Shown here piece by piece: positions 16,451 through 26,376 of a DNA stretch of 51,153 bases (positions within the stretch are counted from its first letter, which is position 1; each line of letters starts with the position of its first letter). The notes beneath the pieces were generated by a model. The model saw only the letters and a list, made by a program, of their open reading frames with translations. It had not been told where the DNA came from and ran no database searches. The stretch is from positions 1 through 51,153 of the forward strand of contig JAJZRE010000010.1 in the NCBI GenBank assembly GCA_021802945.1. Reading direction: 5' to 3'. Origin of the DNA: Pseudomonadota bacterium. GTDB taxonomy: Bacteria; Pseudomonadota; Gammaproteobacteria; Burkholderiales; Thiobacillaceae. The position numbers were made by a program, and so were the translations under genes.

Positions 16451-17116
16451 CTATCGGCCCTCGCCGCGTCCCCCCGGCGCCACCCGATGCTCCACCGCGA
16501 ACACCGCCGCTTCCACCCGGGACGACAGGTTCAGCTTGGCCAGGATGTGGCGCACGTGCAGCTTGACGGTGTCGTGGCTGATGTCGAGGGTGCGGGCGAT
16601 GGCCTTGTTGCTTTCGCCGCGCGACAGGTGGGAGAGGATTTCGCGTTCGCGCGGCGTGAGCGCGTCGAGCAGGGAACCGGCGTCCTGGTCTTTCTTGTCA
16701 TACAGGTTGACCAGCTTGGCGGTCATGGCGGGGGCGACGACGGTTTCGCCGCGCTGGGCACGCAGGATGGCGTCGACCACCTCGTCGGGCTCCATGCTTT
16801 TCAGCAGATAGCCGTTGGCGCCGGCACGGAGCGCACGGGCGAGATCGTCCTCGGCTTCCGACAGGGTCAGGATGAGGATGGGCAGGTCGAAATCTGCCGC
16901 GCGCAGTTGCTGCATCAGCGTGATGCCGTCAGTGCCGGGCATGTTGAGGTCGAGGATGAGCAGGTCGGGACGGTGCGCCTTCAGCAGCATGGCGACTTCG
17001 TCCGGATTGCCGGTGAAGGCGGTGACTTCGATGCTGCCGCTTTGCTCGAGCAGCTCGGCCAGACCCTTGCGGAACAGGGTATGGTCGTCGACGAGGATGA
17101 TGCGGGTGAGGCTCAT
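16451..17116 (-). CDS. NarL/FixJ-type response regulator
   Basis: A 221-residue two-domain regulator. The receiver domain begins RIILVDDHTLFRKGL with the phospho-acceptor in LLILDLNMPGTDG. The C-terminal LuxR-type helix-turn-helix reads LTPREREILSHLSRGESNKAIA and ISHDTVKLHVRHIL. Its ATG overlaps the stop of the upstream kinase gene (ATGA), so the two form a coupled pair. By similarity to NarL it may control nitrate- or redox-responsive genes, but the target is not shown here. Between its stop and the channel gene (16277-16450) I see no gene or clear site. Confidence 0.93.
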   Translation of the reverse strand: MSLTRIILVDDHTLFRKGLAELLEQSGSIEVTAFTGNPDEVAMLLKAHRPDLLILDLNMPGTDGITLMQQLRAADFDLPILILTLSEAEDDLARALRAGANGYLLKSMEPDEVVDAILRAQRGETVVAPAMTAKLVNLYDKKDQDAGSLLDALTPREREILSHLSRGESNKAIARTLDISHDTVKLHVRHILAKLNLSSRVEAAVFAVEHRVAPGGRGEGR

Positions 17117-18330
17117 GCGGCGGGCTCGCTGTGTTGATGGGACGCGGCGCGTTGCGGGAAGACGAGACGGATGACGGTACCGCCGGCGGGACGGGATTCC
17201 ACGATGAGCCTGCCGTCCAGCCGGGCGGCGCGCTCGCGCATGATGGTCAGCCCGAAACTCTTGCCCATGGTGGACGACTCGTCCTTCTTCTTCTGCACGC
17301 CGACGCCGTCGTCGGCGACGTTGACGATGTACTGGCCGTTTTCCAGGTCGAAGGTGATGACGACGTGGCGTGCGCGGGCGTGCTTGGCGATGTTGTACAG
17401 CGATTCCTGGATGATGTGGAAGACCTGGATCTCCTCGTCGGGCGTGAGCGAGACGTCCTGCACCAGGTTGAGGAAATCGACGTCGGCATTGGCCTTCTTG
17501 CGGAAGCTCTTGGCGAGCTCCTGGATCGCCGGCACCAGGCCGCGCGGGTTGATGCGGTCGCGGTACTGGGTGATGAGGTCCCTGAGGTCGGCGTAGGCGA
17601 GGTCGACCGCCTCCTCGACGTCGCCGAGGTAGCGGTTGGCCTTGGGGTAGTCCTCGTGGCGCATGGCGTCGGAGAGCACGGTCAGCCGCATCTTGGCGTA
17701 GGCCAGCGTCTGCGCCAGCGAATCGTGGATCTGGTTGGCCAGCATCTGGCGTTCGTTCATCAGCGAGATGCGCATGTTCTCGCGCGTCAGCCGCGCGTTT
17801 TCCAGGGCGATGCCGAGATGTTCGCTGATCGAGCGGAACAGCAGGCGCACGTCTTCGGGCACGACGTGCCCTTCCTCCAGGAACAGGTTGTAGACGCCCA
17901 TCACCTGGTTCTTGTGCATCAGCGGCACCGCCACCACGGTATTGCAGGTGCCGCTGAAATAGGGGTCGTTGGCCTGGCGCTTGCAGAAGGCGACGTTGTT
18001 CCAGCTGCTCACCGTGACCTCGCGCGCGGCCTTGCCGCAGACGCCGCAATCGACGCTGACGATGTTCTCGTGCTCGATCAGCTCGGGCGGCAGGCCGACC
18101 GAGCCGATCAGCCGCAGGTGGGTGCGGTCGTCGGTGATGACGCGCACCGCGCCTGCCTGCGCGCCTGCCAGCCGGATCATGGTCGACAGGAAGCGCCCCA
18201 GCAGCTGTTCGACGTTGGCGTCGGTCGACAGGCTGGTGGTGATCTCCGACAGCACCCGCAACGCCGGGATGCTGACGTTGCCCGAGTCGGCGGGGGTGTG
18301 CTGGATCAGGGGGTGAATGTTGTCGCTCAT
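17113..18330 (-). CDS. Cytoplasmic NarX-like sensor histidine kinase with a four-cysteine GAF domain
   Basis: A 405-residue protein with no membrane segment: a GAF-like domain (about 25-180), a HisKA_3 dimerisation region with the H-box histidine at about 202 (ANQIHDSLAQTLAYAK), and a C-terminal HATPase (NIAKHARARHVVI, VADDGVGV, FGLTIMRERA). The GAF part carries Cys95, Cys98, Cys116 and Cys129. This resembles the cysteine-bearing central module of NarX/NarQ, here without the periplasmic sensor. Such a cluster could bind metal or Fe-S and sense redox state, which is inference. ATG 18330 is preferred; a GTG at 18372 would add 14 residues. It overlaps the regulator gene. Confidence 0.9.
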   Translation of the reverse strand: MSDNIHPLIQHTPADSGNVSIPALRVLSEITTSLSTDANVEQLLGRFLSTMIRLAGAQAGAVRVITDDRTHLRLIGSVGLPPELIEHENIVSVDCGVCGKAAREVTVSSWNNVAFCKRQANDPYFSGTCNTVVAVPLMHKNQVMGVYNLFLEEGHVVPEDVRLLFRSISEHLGIALENARLTRENMRISLMNERQMLANQIHDSLAQTLAYAKMRLTVLSDAMRHEDYPKANRYLGDVEEAVDLAYADLRDLITQYRDRINPRGLVPAIQELAKSFRKKANADVDFLNLVQDVSLTPDEEIQVFHIIQESLYNIAKHARARHVVITFDLENGQYIVNVADDGVGVQKKKDESSTMGKSFGLTIMRERAARLDGRLIVESRPAGGTVIRLVFPQRAASHQHSEPAA

Positions 18331-18404
18331 GGCGGTCAGAAGACGTGGCTTGTCAGCATATCCGATTTGCACGCGATTCCTAATGGGCTCCGGTCCTCGA
18401 TGCG

Positions 18405-21400
18405 CTACGGCGAAGCGTCGGCAGGCGGCGTGCCGGCAGGCGGCTGTGCCGGAACGGGTTTTGGCGCAGCTTCAATAGGGACCGGCAGCACCACGCTAGG
18501 TTCAAGATCCTCCGGGAAACCGCCCTGGGTCGCGGGCTCCTTGACTCTCGGATCGGCCTGGCTGGTGGAGCCGTCGGGCTTCTCCGTCACGGGCGCGCGC
18601 GGCGCAACGGGAGCCGGCTTCGGACGGGGGGGCGCCGCGGCTTCGGGCGCGGGTTTCGGCTGGCCGGCCGACCCCGAATACAGGTGGAGCTGCAGTTGCG
18701 GCAGCAGGGTTTTCAGCATCTGCGCGGTGAGCGAACTGGTGAAGCCATACTGGCCGGCCTGTTCGCCCTCCACCACCGCGGTCAGCGTGCCGAAATAGCG
18801 GTCGCCCAGATAGAACACGAAGGTGGCGGAGCGGCTGACCACGCGCGAATCGATCAGTTGGCCGCGCTTGCCGTAGGTCTCGAAACGGTGGTCGCCGGTC
18901 CCGGTCTTGCCGCCCATGGTGATGGGCCGGCCGGCAGGATCCTTGAGCGCGCCGGCCAGCCGCCCGGCGGTTCCGCCTTCCACCACGTGCGCCAGCGCGC
19001 GACGTACCGTCTGCGCCACCTCGATGGGCAACAGGCGTTCGCCCTTGGCCGGTTTGCGCGACAGGCGGGTGTCGTAGGGCGTGCCGGCCGCGAAGTGAAG
19101 ACCGGTGAGGCTGACCGTCGGTGCGCGCACGCCGTCGTTGACCAGAATGCCCATCAGTTCGGCCAGCGCGGCAGGGCGGTCGCCCGAGGCGCCGATGGCG
19201 GTGGCATACGATGGGGTGATGTTGTCGAACGGATAGCCAAGCCGTTTCCAGTCGCGCAGCACGCCCTCGAAGGCCTCGACTTCCAGCAGCGACTGGATGC
19301 GGATGTCCTGCGCGTTCTTGCGGCTGGTCTTGAACAGCCAGTTGTAGACCTCGCGGCGGACATCGGCGCCCTGGTCGTAGAGGGCGGCGAGCGTGGTCGT
19401 GGGGGCGGCGCGCAGCGTTTTCACCACCCACAGCTCGAGCGGATGGATCTGCGCGACGTAGCCGCGATCGGCCAGGTTGTAGGCGTCGGGCGCGTGGGTC
19501 TTGTAGAGCGATTCGAGGATCTTCGGGCTGAGGCCGGCGCTGGCGGGCACGTTGGCGCGCAGCGCGGCGACATAGGCATCGAACCCCGCCCGCGGCTCCA
19601 GATAGCGGTACACCGAGGTGAAGCGGCGCGGGTTCGCGCGGACGCGTGCGTAGAGATCGTCCGCCATCTGCGCGGGCGTCTGCTTCTGGTGATTCTGGTA
19701 GAAGCGGTGGGTGAACAGACGACCTTCCTGGTCGACGAAGCGCATCAGGTAGGTCTGGCGCAACGGATTGCCGGCGTCTTCCAGGATGCGTGCCGCCGCG
19801 CCCGGTGTGGCGCTGGCGTAGTGGCGCACGATGTCGCGCATGATGCGGATGTAGACGAGGTTGACCGAGTTCTTCGTGGCCTCCCATACGTCCATGATGC
19901 GGCTGTTGTCCTTGGGATCGAAGTTGACGAAATCGTGCAGGCCGCCGCCGGTGAAGAACATTTCGCGGGCCGCCGAGTACTTGCGGTCCATCGCGGCGTC
20001 GAGCAGGGCACCCCGCTTGATGCCGGGCTGGTCCAGCAGCGTCGCGGCAACCCACTGCGACAGCACGTCGCGCTGCGGCTGGGCCTTCTGCCTGAGCACC
20101 TTGGCGTCGAGCGTACGGTAGTCGTCGTACAGATTCGAGATGATCTGCAGATAGGTGACCAGGGTGCGCAGCTTGGCGGTGGAACCGAGATCCAGCCGCG
20201 CCTGGCTATTGATGTCGAACGGCTGGTTGAGGTTGTCGGCCTGGACGCGCAGCACATTGCCCAGCGGCGTTTTTTCATACAGCGTGAAGCTGTAGATCAC
20301 CTTGTCGAACGCATTGTCGGGCCTCAGCAGACGAAACCCGACCAGGCCCGATGCCGCGGCCGCCTCGGGTTTTGCAAGGCCCTGCAGGTAGCTGCTGACG
20401 ATTTTCTGCGCCGGCTGGTTGACGGTGGTGCTGACCTGCAGGTCGAGGCGGTCGAGGTCGTACAGACGTGATTCGCCCAGCAATTGCGCAATGCGGATGC
20501 GCTGGGCGTTGATGGCTTTCTGGTCGACGAAGCGCGGCGCCGGCGGGTCGATGCGCTCGTGCGTGCCGCGCAGTTTGACCCGTTTGGCGCGATCGGCGAG
20601 TTCGCGCGAAATCACGTTCGCATTGGCCAGCAGGTCGAGGTGGTCGTCGGTCAGGGCGTCGAGCGCCTTGCGGTTGGCGGCCAGGTAGTACGATGGGCGG
20701 CGTTCCGCGATGATCAGCGACAGCACGTGCTTCAGCGCGCTCGCATAGGCGGTTTCGCCGGCGTGCGGCTTCTTCTTCAGGGTCTTGTTGATCTCCTGGA
20801 AATCCAGTCCGTACCACGCCCACAGGCCGTCGGCGATGCCGTTGACCTCGCCGAAGCGCGGCGCCGCAGCAAGCGGGACGGTATTCAGGTACGCCATGAC
20901 GGTCTTTTTCCGCATTGCCAGCGTGTTGGGGCCGTCGAGATAGGCGCGCAGGCTGGCGGTGGCCATCTGGCGCAGCTTCTCGCTCATGCTGCCGGTCAGG
21001 CCCTCGGGCGAATGGCGGTATTTCTCGATCTGCGTCGGCAGCGTGCTGCCGCCGGGCACATTGCGGTTGGTGTCGATCAGGCTGATGCCTTTTTCCATCA
21101 GCGCTTCGGCGAGGCGGTCCCATTCCACTGCCGGGTTGCGGGTGGGGTACTGCTCGGTCAGCAGTTCGCGGTTTTCGATGTAGAGCAGGGCATCGACCAC
21201 GACCTTGGGAATCTCGTCAAAGTGCTGGTAGACCCGTGTCGGGTACCGTGCCTGATACAAGGGCTTGCCGTCGCTGTCGAGCAGGGTCAGGCCGGCCTGG
21301 TCCTTTTCGTGATACGGCAGGAACAGGCCGAGTTCGCTCGCACGCGCCATCTGAATGCTGATCCTGGCCTGCTGGTCGATCTGCCAGCCAGCCTTGTCGA

Positions 21401-21644
21401 GCCGGGTCAGAAAATGCGGCAGCGTGCTGTAGCCGAGCCGTACATCGTACGGGCCCTGACCCGGATAGCGGATGCGATCGGACGGTCCCGGCCGGATTTG
21501 CCAGGTCATTTTCTGCGCGGCCTTGGCGAGGTATTTCGCCTCCAGCGCCGACGACAGCAGTTCATAGGCGGTGAGGCCGATCAGGCCGACGACCAGCAGC
21601 AGGATGCCGAGGCCGATCAGGATGCGACGCGGGATCTTGTGCAT
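18405..21644 (-). CDS. Class A penicillin-binding protein (GT51 plus transpeptidase), long form
   Basis: A 1079-residue protein with one N-terminal membrane anchor (ILIGLGILLLVVGLIGLTAY). The glycosyltransferase-51 domain shows YIENREL (catalytic Glu region) and PGGSTLPTQIEKYR in place of the usual GGSTITQQ. The transpeptidase domain has STAK (SxxK), SVN (SxN) and GGKTGTGDHRF (KTG). A Pro/Ala-rich tail of about 85 residues ends the protein. It polymerises and cross-links peptidoglycan in the periplasm. It is longer than PBP1a/1b, with large insertions between the domains, so I give no gene symbol. ATG 21644 follows the hemF stop by 3 bases. Confidence 0.88.
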   Translation of the reverse strand: MHKIPRRILIGLGILLLVVGLIGLTAYELLSSALEAKYLAKAAQKMTWQIRPGPSDRIRYPGQGPYDVRLGYSTLPHFLTRLDKAGWQIDQQARISIQMARASELGLFLPYHEKDQAGLTLLDSDGKPLYQARYPTRVYQHFDEIPKVVVDALLYIENRELLTEQYPTRNPAVEWDRLAEALMEKGISLIDTNRNVPGGSTLPTQIEKYRHSPEGLTGSMSEKLRQMATASLRAYLDGPNTLAMRKKTVMAYLNTVPLAAAPRFGEVNGIADGLWAWYGLDFQEINKTLKKKPHAGETAYASALKHVLSLIIAERRPSYYLAANRKALDALTDDHLDLLANANVISRELADRAKRVKLRGTHERIDPPAPRFVDQKAINAQRIRIAQLLGESRLYDLDRLDLQVSTTVNQPAQKIVSSYLQGLAKPEAAAASGLVGFRLLRPDNAFDKVIYSFTLYEKTPLGNVLRVQADNLNQPFDINSQARLDLGSTAKLRTLVTYLQIISNLYDDYRTLDAKVLRQKAQPQRDVLSQWVAATLLDQPGIKRGALLDAAMDRKYSAAREMFFTGGGLHDFVNFDPKDNSRIMDVWEATKNSVNLVYIRIMRDIVRHYASATPGAAARILEDAGNPLRQTYLMRFVDQEGRLFTHRFYQNHQKQTPAQMADDLYARVRANPRRFTSVYRYLEPRAGFDAYVAALRANVPASAGLSPKILESLYKTHAPDAYNLADRGYVAQIHPLELWVVKTLRAAPTTTLAALYDQGADVRREVYNWLFKTSRKNAQDIRIQSLLEVEAFEGVLRDWKRLGYPFDNITPSYATAIGASGDRPAALAELMGILVNDGVRAPTVSLTGLHFAAGTPYDTRLSRKPAKGERLLPIEVAQTVRRALAHVVEGGTAGRLAGALKDPAGRPITMGGKTGTGDHRFETYGKRGQLIDSRVVSRSATFVFYLGDRYFGTLTAVVEGEQAGQYGFTSSLTAQMLKTLLPQLQLHLYSGSAGQPKPAPEAAAPPRPKPAPVAPRAPVTEKPDGSTSQADPRVKEPATQGGFPEDLEPSVVLPVPIEAAPKPVPAQPPAGTPPADASP

Positions 21645-21647
21645 GTT

Positions 21648-22574
21648 TCAGATCCAGTCGCGTGCGGTGAGGAAATCGGTGTAGAGCGTCGCCTCCGGCG
21701 TGCCCGGTTCGGGGCGCCAGTCGTAACGCCACTTCACGATGGGCGGCAACGACATCAGGATCGACTCGGTGCGCCCGCCCGACTGCAGGCCGAACAGGGT
21801 GCCGCGGTCGTACACCAGGTTGAATTCGACGTAGCGCCCGCGCCGGTAGGCCTGGAAATCGCGTTCGCGTTCGCCGTAGGCGCTGTCCTTGCGGCGTTCG
21901 AGGATAGGCAGGTAGGCGGCCAGGAAGGCGTCGCCCACGCTTTGCGTCATGCCGAACGCGTGGTCGAAGCCGCCTTCGGAGAAGTCGTCGAAGAACACGC
22001 CGCCGATGCCGCGCGGCTCGTTGCGGTGCCTGAGGAAGAAATAGCGGTCGCACCAGTCCTTGAAGCGCGGATGCAGGTCGGCACCGAACGGGTCGAGCGC
22101 GGCCCTGCAGGTGGCGTGGAAATGCCGCGCATCCTCCGCGAAGCCATAGTAGGGTGTGAGATCCATGCCGCCGCCGAACCACCACACGGGCGCCTCGCCG
22201 TCCTTCAGCGCCACGAAGCCGCGCACGTTCATGTGCACCGTCGGCGCGTAGGGGTTGCGCGGATGCAGCACGAGGGAGACGCCCATCGCCTCCCAACGCC
22301 GCCCGGCGAGTTCTGGACGGTGCGCGCTGGCCGAGGGCGGCAGCTGGCTGCCCGTCACGTGCGAGAAGTTCACCCCGCCGCGCTCGAATACCTGGCCTTC
22401 CTCGATCAGCCGCGAGATGCCGCCGCCGCCTTCGGGACGCTCCCAGGCATCGGTGCGAAAGGGCAGGCCGTCGGCCGCTTCCAGCGCGGCGACGATGCGC
22501 GACTGCAGGTCGAGCAGCCAGGTTTTGACGGCGTTTGTATCGAACGGGGTGGTGACGGGGGCGGGCTCAGGCAT
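21648..22574 (-). CDS. hemF: Oxygen-dependent coproporphyrinogen III oxidase
   Basis: A 308-residue protein with the HemF signatures [52 protein letters not shown] and [13 protein letters not shown]. It oxidatively decarboxylates coproporphyrinogen III to protoporphyrinogen IX in haem synthesis and needs O2, which implies at least periodic aerobic life. ATG 22574 shares one base with the tsaC stop (TGATG), so translation is coupled. The longer upstream frame lies inside tsaC and is rejected. It fits an operon tsaC-hemF-PBP. Confidence 0.96.
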   Translation of the reverse strand: MPEPAPVTTPFDTNAVKTWLLDLQSRIVAALEAADGLPFRTDAWERPEGGGGISRLIEEGQVFERGGVNFSHVTGSQLPPSASAHRPELAGRRWEAMGVSLVLHPRNPYAPTVHMNVRGFVALKDGEAPVWWFGGGMDLTPYYGFAEDARHFHATCRAALDPFGADLHPRFKDWCDRYFFLRHRNEPRGIGGVFFDDFSEGGFDHAFGMTQSVGDAFLAAYLPILERRKDSAYGERERDFQAYRRGRYVEFNLVYDRGTLFGLQSGGRTESILMSLPPIVKWRYDWRPEPGTPEATLYTDFLTARDWI

Positions 22575-23122
22575 CAGGGGCGAAGTATCGTTCCGGTGGC
22601 AAGGTCGATCAGGGTGGAGGGGCGTTTTCGCGTACCGATACGGCCGGCGATCACGCGCACCTGCGTACCGAATATTCTGCGGCATTCCGCCGCGGTTTTG
22701 GCGGGTTTTTTGCCACTCTGGTTGGCGCTGGTGGAGACCAGCGCCATGCGGAGGCTGCGGCACAGACGCGCGGCGCCGCGGTGGGCGGTGACGCGCACGG
22801 CAATCGTGGGGCGCCCGCCGGTGAGCAGGGGCGGGCAGGCGGAGGATGCCGGCACCACCCAGGTGACGGGGCCGGGCCAGCTCTGCTGCATGCGTGCGCG
22901 GTCCGCCGGGCTCAGCGGGCGCATGAAGGGCTGCAGGCGTTTGGAATGGTCGGCGATCAGGAGCAGGCCCTTGGCGGCGCTGCGGCCCTTCAGCCGGATG
23001 AGACGTTTCAGCGCGCGCGGATGGCGCGGGTCGCAGCCCAGGCCGTAGCAGGATTCGGTCGGGTAGGCGACGAGGCCGCCGCGCCGCAGGTAGGCCCGCA
23101 GCCCCGCCGCTTCACCCCTCAC
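22574..23122 (-). CDS. tsaC: Threonylcarbamoyl-AMP synthase (Sua5/YrdC/TsaC family)
   Basis: A 182-residue YrdC-domain protein without the Sua5 C-terminal extension. Motifs: [16 protein letters not shown] at the start, [17 protein letters not shown] (nucleotide/bicarbonate site), [11 protein letters not shown] and STSANQSG. It makes threonylcarbamoyl-AMP for the t6A37 modification of tRNA in the cytoplasm. The start GTG 23122 lies inside a heptanucleotide repeat array (23112-23136), so the exact start is uncertain; GTG 23129 is out of frame. It is 10 bases from the purD stop. Confidence 0.92.
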   Translation of the reverse strand: MRGEAAGLRAYLRRGGLVAYPTESCYGLGCDPRHPRALKRLIRLKGRSAAKGLLLIADHSKRLQPFMRPLSPADRARMQQSWPGPVTWVVPASSACPPLLTGGRPTIAVRVTAHRGAARLCRSLRMALVSTSANQSGKKPAKTAAECRRIFGTQVRVIAGRIGTRKRPSTLIDLATGTILRP

Positions 23123-23136
23123 CCCTCACGCCTCAC
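23112..23136. repeat. Heptanucleotide tandem repeat at the purD/tsaC junction
   Basis: On the plus strand TCACCCC (23112-23118), TCACCCC (23119-23125) and TCACGCC (23126-23132) repeat in tandem, followed by TCAC. On the minus strand this reads GGCGTGA GGGGTGA GGGGTGA and overlaps the purD stop and the tsaC start, so the repeat also supplies the Shine-Dalgarno-like GAGG. The unit resembles the heptamers at 24427-24551. Confidence 0.8.
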
Positions 23137-24410
23137 TTTTTCCGGTCCAGCGCGCGCCAGCCGATGTCGCGGCGGTATTGCATGCCGTCGAAGTGGATGC
23201 CGGCGATCGCCTCGTAGGCACGCTTCTGCGCCATGCGCACGCTGTCGCCGAGCGCGGTCACCGCCAGCACGCGGCCGCCGCTCACCACGGTGCGGCCGTC
23301 CCGTTCGGCGGTGCCGGCATGGAACACGTGCAGGTCCTCGGCCGCCGCCGGCAGCGGGCCGATGACGGCGCCTTTTTGCGGGGCGTCCGGATAGCCGGCG
23401 GCGGCGAGCACCACCGCGAGCGCAGTGCGGCGATCCCATTCGGCTTCGACCTGGTCGAGCCGGCCGTTGACGGCGGCTTCCACCAGGCCGACGAGATCCG
23501 ATTTCAGCCGCATCATGATCGGCTGGGTTTCCGGGTCGCCCATGCGGCAGTTGAATTCGAGCACTTTGGGCGCGCCGTCCAGGCCGACCATGATGCCGGC
23601 GTACAGAAAGCCGGTGTAGCGGATGCCGTCGGCGGCCATGCCGTCGACGGTGGGGTGGATCACCTCGCGCATGATGCGTGCGTGCAGCTCGGGGGTGACC
23701 ACCGGCGCCGGCGAATAGGCGCCCATGCCGCCGGTGTTGGGGCCGCTGTCGCCGTCGCCCAGGCGCTTGTGGTCCTGGCTGGAGGCGAGCGCCAGCACAT
23801 GCTCGCCGTCGACCATGACGATGAAGCTGGCTTCCTCGCCGAGCAGGCATTCCTCGATCACCACGCGGTGTCCGGCGTCCCCCAGGGTATTGCCGGCGAG
23901 CATGGCATCGACGGCGGCGTGCGCTTCCTCGGCGGTCGCCGCCACGACCACGCCCTTGCCGGCCGCCAGGCCGTCGGCCTTCACCACGATGGGCGCGCCC
24001 TGCGCGTCGATGTAGGCGTGCGCCGCGGCGGCGTCGGTGAAGGTGCCGAAGGCGGCGGTGGGGATGCCATGGCGCGCCATGAACTGCTTGGCGAAATCCT
24101 TCGAGCTTTCGAGCTGGGCGGCCGCCTGGGTGGGGCCGAAAATCTTCAGGCCGGCGGCGCGGAAGGCGTCGACGATGCCGGCCGCCAGCGGCGCCTCGGG
24201 ACCGACCACGGTCAGCGCGATGTCCGGATCGCGGCGGACGAATTCGACCAGCGAGGGAATCGCCGTCAGCGGCACATTGACGAGCCCGTCCTCCGTCGCG
24301 GTGCCGCCGTTGCCGGGCGCGACGTAAACCTGCGAGACGCGGGACGATTGCGCGAGTTTCCACGCCAGGGCATGTTCGCGTCCGCCGGAGCCGATGACAA
24401 GAATCTTCAT
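23133..24410 (-). CDS. purD: Phosphoribosylamine-glycine ligase
   Basis: A 425-residue ATP-grasp enzyme starting [20 protein letters not shown]. Further landmarks are [66 protein letters not shown] and DIGWRAL near the end. It joins phosphoribosylamine and glycine in purine synthesis. The length equals that of E. coli PurD (about 429). It lies downstream of purH in the same direction, separated by an unusual repeat element of about 125 bases, and is flanked by heptamer arrays on both sides. Confidence 0.97.
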   Translation of the reverse strand: MKILVIGSGGREHALAWKLAQSSRVSQVYVAPGNGGTATEDGLVNVPLTAIPSLVEFVRRDPDIALTVVGPEAPLAAGIVDAFRAAGLKIFGPTQAAAQLESSKDFAKQFMARHGIPTAAFGTFTDAAAAHAYIDAQGAPIVVKADGLAAGKGVVVAATAEEAHAAVDAMLAGNTLGDAGHRVVIEECLLGEEASFIVMVDGEHVLALASSQDHKRLGDGDSGPNTGGMGAYSPAPVVTPELHARIMREVIHPTVDGMAADGIRYTGFLYAGIMVGLDGAPKVLEFNCRMGDPETQPIMMRLKSDLVGLVEAAVNGRLDQVEAEWDRRTALAVVLAAAGYPDAPQKGAVIGPLPAAAEDLHVFHAGTAERDGRTVVSGGRVLAVTALGDSVRMAQKRAYEAIAGIHFDGMQYRRDIGWRALDRKK

Positions 24411-24426
24411 GTGTGTGAGGGACTGG

Positions 24427-24551
24427 TTAGGGGTTAGGGGCTAGGAGCTAGGGATTAGGGGGCCTTGTGCGGCTTCGCCGCGTGGAATGAATTCACGAGG
24501 TGCGGCGAAGCCGCTCATTCCCTAGCCCCTAGATCCTAGCTCCTAGTCCCT
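24427..24551. repeat. Inverted heptamer arrays flanking a GC hairpin pair, between purH and purD
   Basis: The 146-base gap 24411-24556 is nearly all repeat. Left arm: five heptamers TTAGGGG, TTAGGGG, CTAGGAG, CTAGGGA and TTAGGGG (24427-24461). Right arm: CCCTAGC, CCCTAGA, TCCTAGC, TCCTAGT and CCCT (24520-24551), the same type inverted. Between them GCGGCTTCGCCGC (24469-24481) and its exact reverse complement GCGGCGAAGCCGC (24502-24514) can pair with each other or fold separately. GAGGGACT borders both outer ends in inverted orientation. It could act as a transcript processing or attenuation site between purH and purD, or be a small mobile repeat. Confidence 0.88.
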
Positions 24552-24556
24552 CGCAA

Positions 24557-26116
24557 TCAATGCCTGAAATGCCGCGTTCCGGTGAACACCATGGCGATGC
24601 CGTGTTCATTGGCTGCGGCGATGACCTCGTCGTCGCGCATCGAGCCGCCGGGCTGGATCACCGCCTTGATGCCGGCGGCAGCGGCCTGGTCGATGCCGTC
24701 GCGGAACGGAAAAAAGGCGTCCGAGGCCATCACCGAACCCGGCACCGGCAGGCCGGCGTGCTCGGCCTTGATCGCGGCGATGCGGGCGGAGTTGACGCGG
24801 CTCATCTGGCCGGCACCGACGCCGACGGTCATGCGGTCTTTTGCATACACGATCGCGTTGGACTTGACGAACTTGGCGACGCGCCAGGCGAACAGCAGGT
24901 CGTCCATTTCCTTCTCGGTCGGTGTGCGCCGGGTGACGACCTTGAGTTCGGCGTTGAGCAGCACGTCGGCGTTCTGAACCAGCAGGCCGCCGGCCACGCG
25001 CTTCATGTCGAGCTGGGCCACGGGCCCCGACCATGCGCCGCATTCGAGCAGGCGCACGTTCTTCTTGGCGGCGACGGCGGCGGACGCTTCCAGGCTGACT
25101 TCGGGTGCGATGATGACTTCGACGAACTGGCGCTCGACGATGGCCTGTGCGGTCTCGCCATCCAGCCGGCCGTTGAAGGCGATGATGCCGCCGAAGGCCG
25201 ATTCGGGGTCGGTCTGGTAGGCGCGGTCGTAGGCCTCCAGCAGGCTGGTCCCGTAGGCGACGCCGCACGGGTTGGCGTGCTTGACGATGACGCAGGCGGG
25301 CGCGGCGTCGAACAGCTTGACGCATTCGAGCGCGGCGTCGGTGTCGGCGATGTTGTTGTAGCTGAGCGCCTTGCCCTGGATCTGGCGCGCCGTCGCGATG
25401 GTGCCCGCGGGCGCATCGGCCTCGACGTAGAACGCGCCGGCCTGGTGCGGGTTCTCGCCGTAGCGGCAGGTCTGCGCGCGGGTGAACTGCAGGTTGAGCT
25501 TCTCGCCGAAGGCCTCGCGTTCGCCCTTGTCGTTCAGCGCGGTGAGGTAGTTGCTGATGGCGCCGTCGTACTGCGCGGTGTGGGTGAACGCCTTTTTCGC
25601 CAGCGCGAAGCGGGTGGCGTCGGTCAGCGCGCCGCCTTGGGCCTGCATTTCGGCGACCAGCGCCGGATAGTCGGCGGGATCGGTGACGATCGCGACATGG
25701 CGGTAGTTCTTGGCCGACGAGCGCACCATCGCCGGGCCGCCGATGTCGATGTTCTCGATGGCCTCGTCCAGCGTGTGCGGCTTCGACACGGTGGCGACGA
25801 AGGGATAGAGGTTCACGCACACCAGGTCGATGGTGCCCATGCCGTGCGCGTCCAGGGTGGCGACGTGCTCGGGCAGGTCGCGCCGCGCCAGGATGCCGCC
25901 GTGGATTTTGGGATGCAGCGTTTTGACGCGGCCGTCGAGCATCTCCGGGAAACCGGTGTATTCGCTGACGTCGATCACCGTCAGGCCGGCGTCGCGCAGG
26001 GCCTTGGCGGTGCCGCCGGTGGACAGCAGTTCGACGCCGCCGGCGGCAAGCGCGTGGGCGAAATCGACGAGACCGGCCTTGTCTGAAACCGAGAGGAGGG
26101 CGCGTTGGATTTTCAT
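24557..26116 (-). CDS. purH: Bifunctional AICAR transformylase / IMP cyclohydrolase
   Basis: A 519-residue protein. The N-terminal IMP cyclohydrolase (MGS-like) domain has [29 protein letters not shown] and [17 protein letters not shown]. The C-terminal AICAR transformylase has LRYGENPHQ in the form [26 protein letters not shown] and [12 protein letters not shown]. It performs the last two steps of IMP synthesis. The length matches E. coli PurH (529). It follows fis by 7 bases in the same direction, so Fis and purine synthesis may share a transcript. Confidence 0.97.
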   Translation of the reverse strand: MKIQRALLSVSDKAGLVDFAHALAAGGVELLSTGGTAKALRDAGLTVIDVSEYTGFPEMLDGRVKTLHPKIHGGILARRDLPEHVATLDAHGMGTIDLVCVNLYPFVATVSKPHTLDEAIENIDIGGPAMVRSSAKNYRHVAIVTDPADYPALVAEMQAQGGALTDATRFALAKKAFTHTAQYDGAISNYLTALNDKGEREAFGEKLNLQFTRAQTCRYGENPHQAGAFYVEADAPAGTIATARQIQGKALSYNNIADTDAALECVKLFDAAPACVIVKHANPCGVAYGTSLLEAYDRAYQTDPESAFGGIIAFNGRLDGETAQAIVERQFVEVIIAPEVSLEASAAVAAKKNVRLLECGAWSGPVAQLDMKRVAGGLLVQNADVLLNAELKVVTRRTPTEKEMDDLLFAWRVAKFVKSNAIVYAKDRMTVGVGAGQMSRVNSARIAAIKAEHAGLPVPGSVMASDAFFPFRDGIDQAAAAGIKAVIQPGGSMRDDEVIAAANEHGIAMVFTGTRHFRH

Positions 26117-26123
26117 GGAAGAT

Positions 26124-26363
26124 TCAATCTGAGAGGCCGTGTTCGCGCATTTTCTTGCGCAGGGTGTTGCGGTTGATGCCGAGCATGTCGGCGGCGCGGG
26201 TCTGGTTGCCTTCGGCGCGGTCGAGGATGTAGGCCAGCAGGGGCTTTTCCACCGCGCCGATCACCATGTTGTAGATCTCGCTGGGCGTTTCGCCGTCGAG
26301 GTCCTTGAAATAGCGATTGAGCGACCGCCGCATGCACGCGGCTATTTCGTTTTCTTCTATCAT
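26124..26363 (-). CDS. fis: Fis-family nucleoid-associated DNA-binding protein
   Basis: A 79-residue protein, shorter than the 98 residues of E. coli Fis but typical of betaproteobacteria. The C-terminal helix-turn-helix [20 protein letters not shown] is nearly canonical. Fis bends DNA and adjusts transcription of growth-related genes. ATG 26363 has AAGGGGAA about 6 bases upstream; the longer frame to 26486 lies in dusB and is rejected. The dusB-fis arrangement is the conserved one known from enterobacteria and supports the call. Confidence 0.95.
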   Translation of the reverse strand: MIEENEIAACMRRSLNRYFKDLDGETPSEIYNMVIGAVEKPLLAYILDRAEGNQTRAADMLGINRNTLRKKMREHGLSD

Positions 26364-26376
26364 TTTGAAGTTCCCC

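Noticed and set aside
22574-23048. Plus-strand frame of 854 residues spanning 20484-23048
   Set aside because: It runs antisense through PBP, hemF and tsaC, with no start site of quality and no domain pattern; it is an effect of GC bias.
24411-24556. Miniature transposon with terminal inverted repeats between purH and purD
   Set aside because: The inverted heptamer arrays are imperfect, no target-site duplication could be identified and no second copy is visible in the window. It is recorded as a repeat only.
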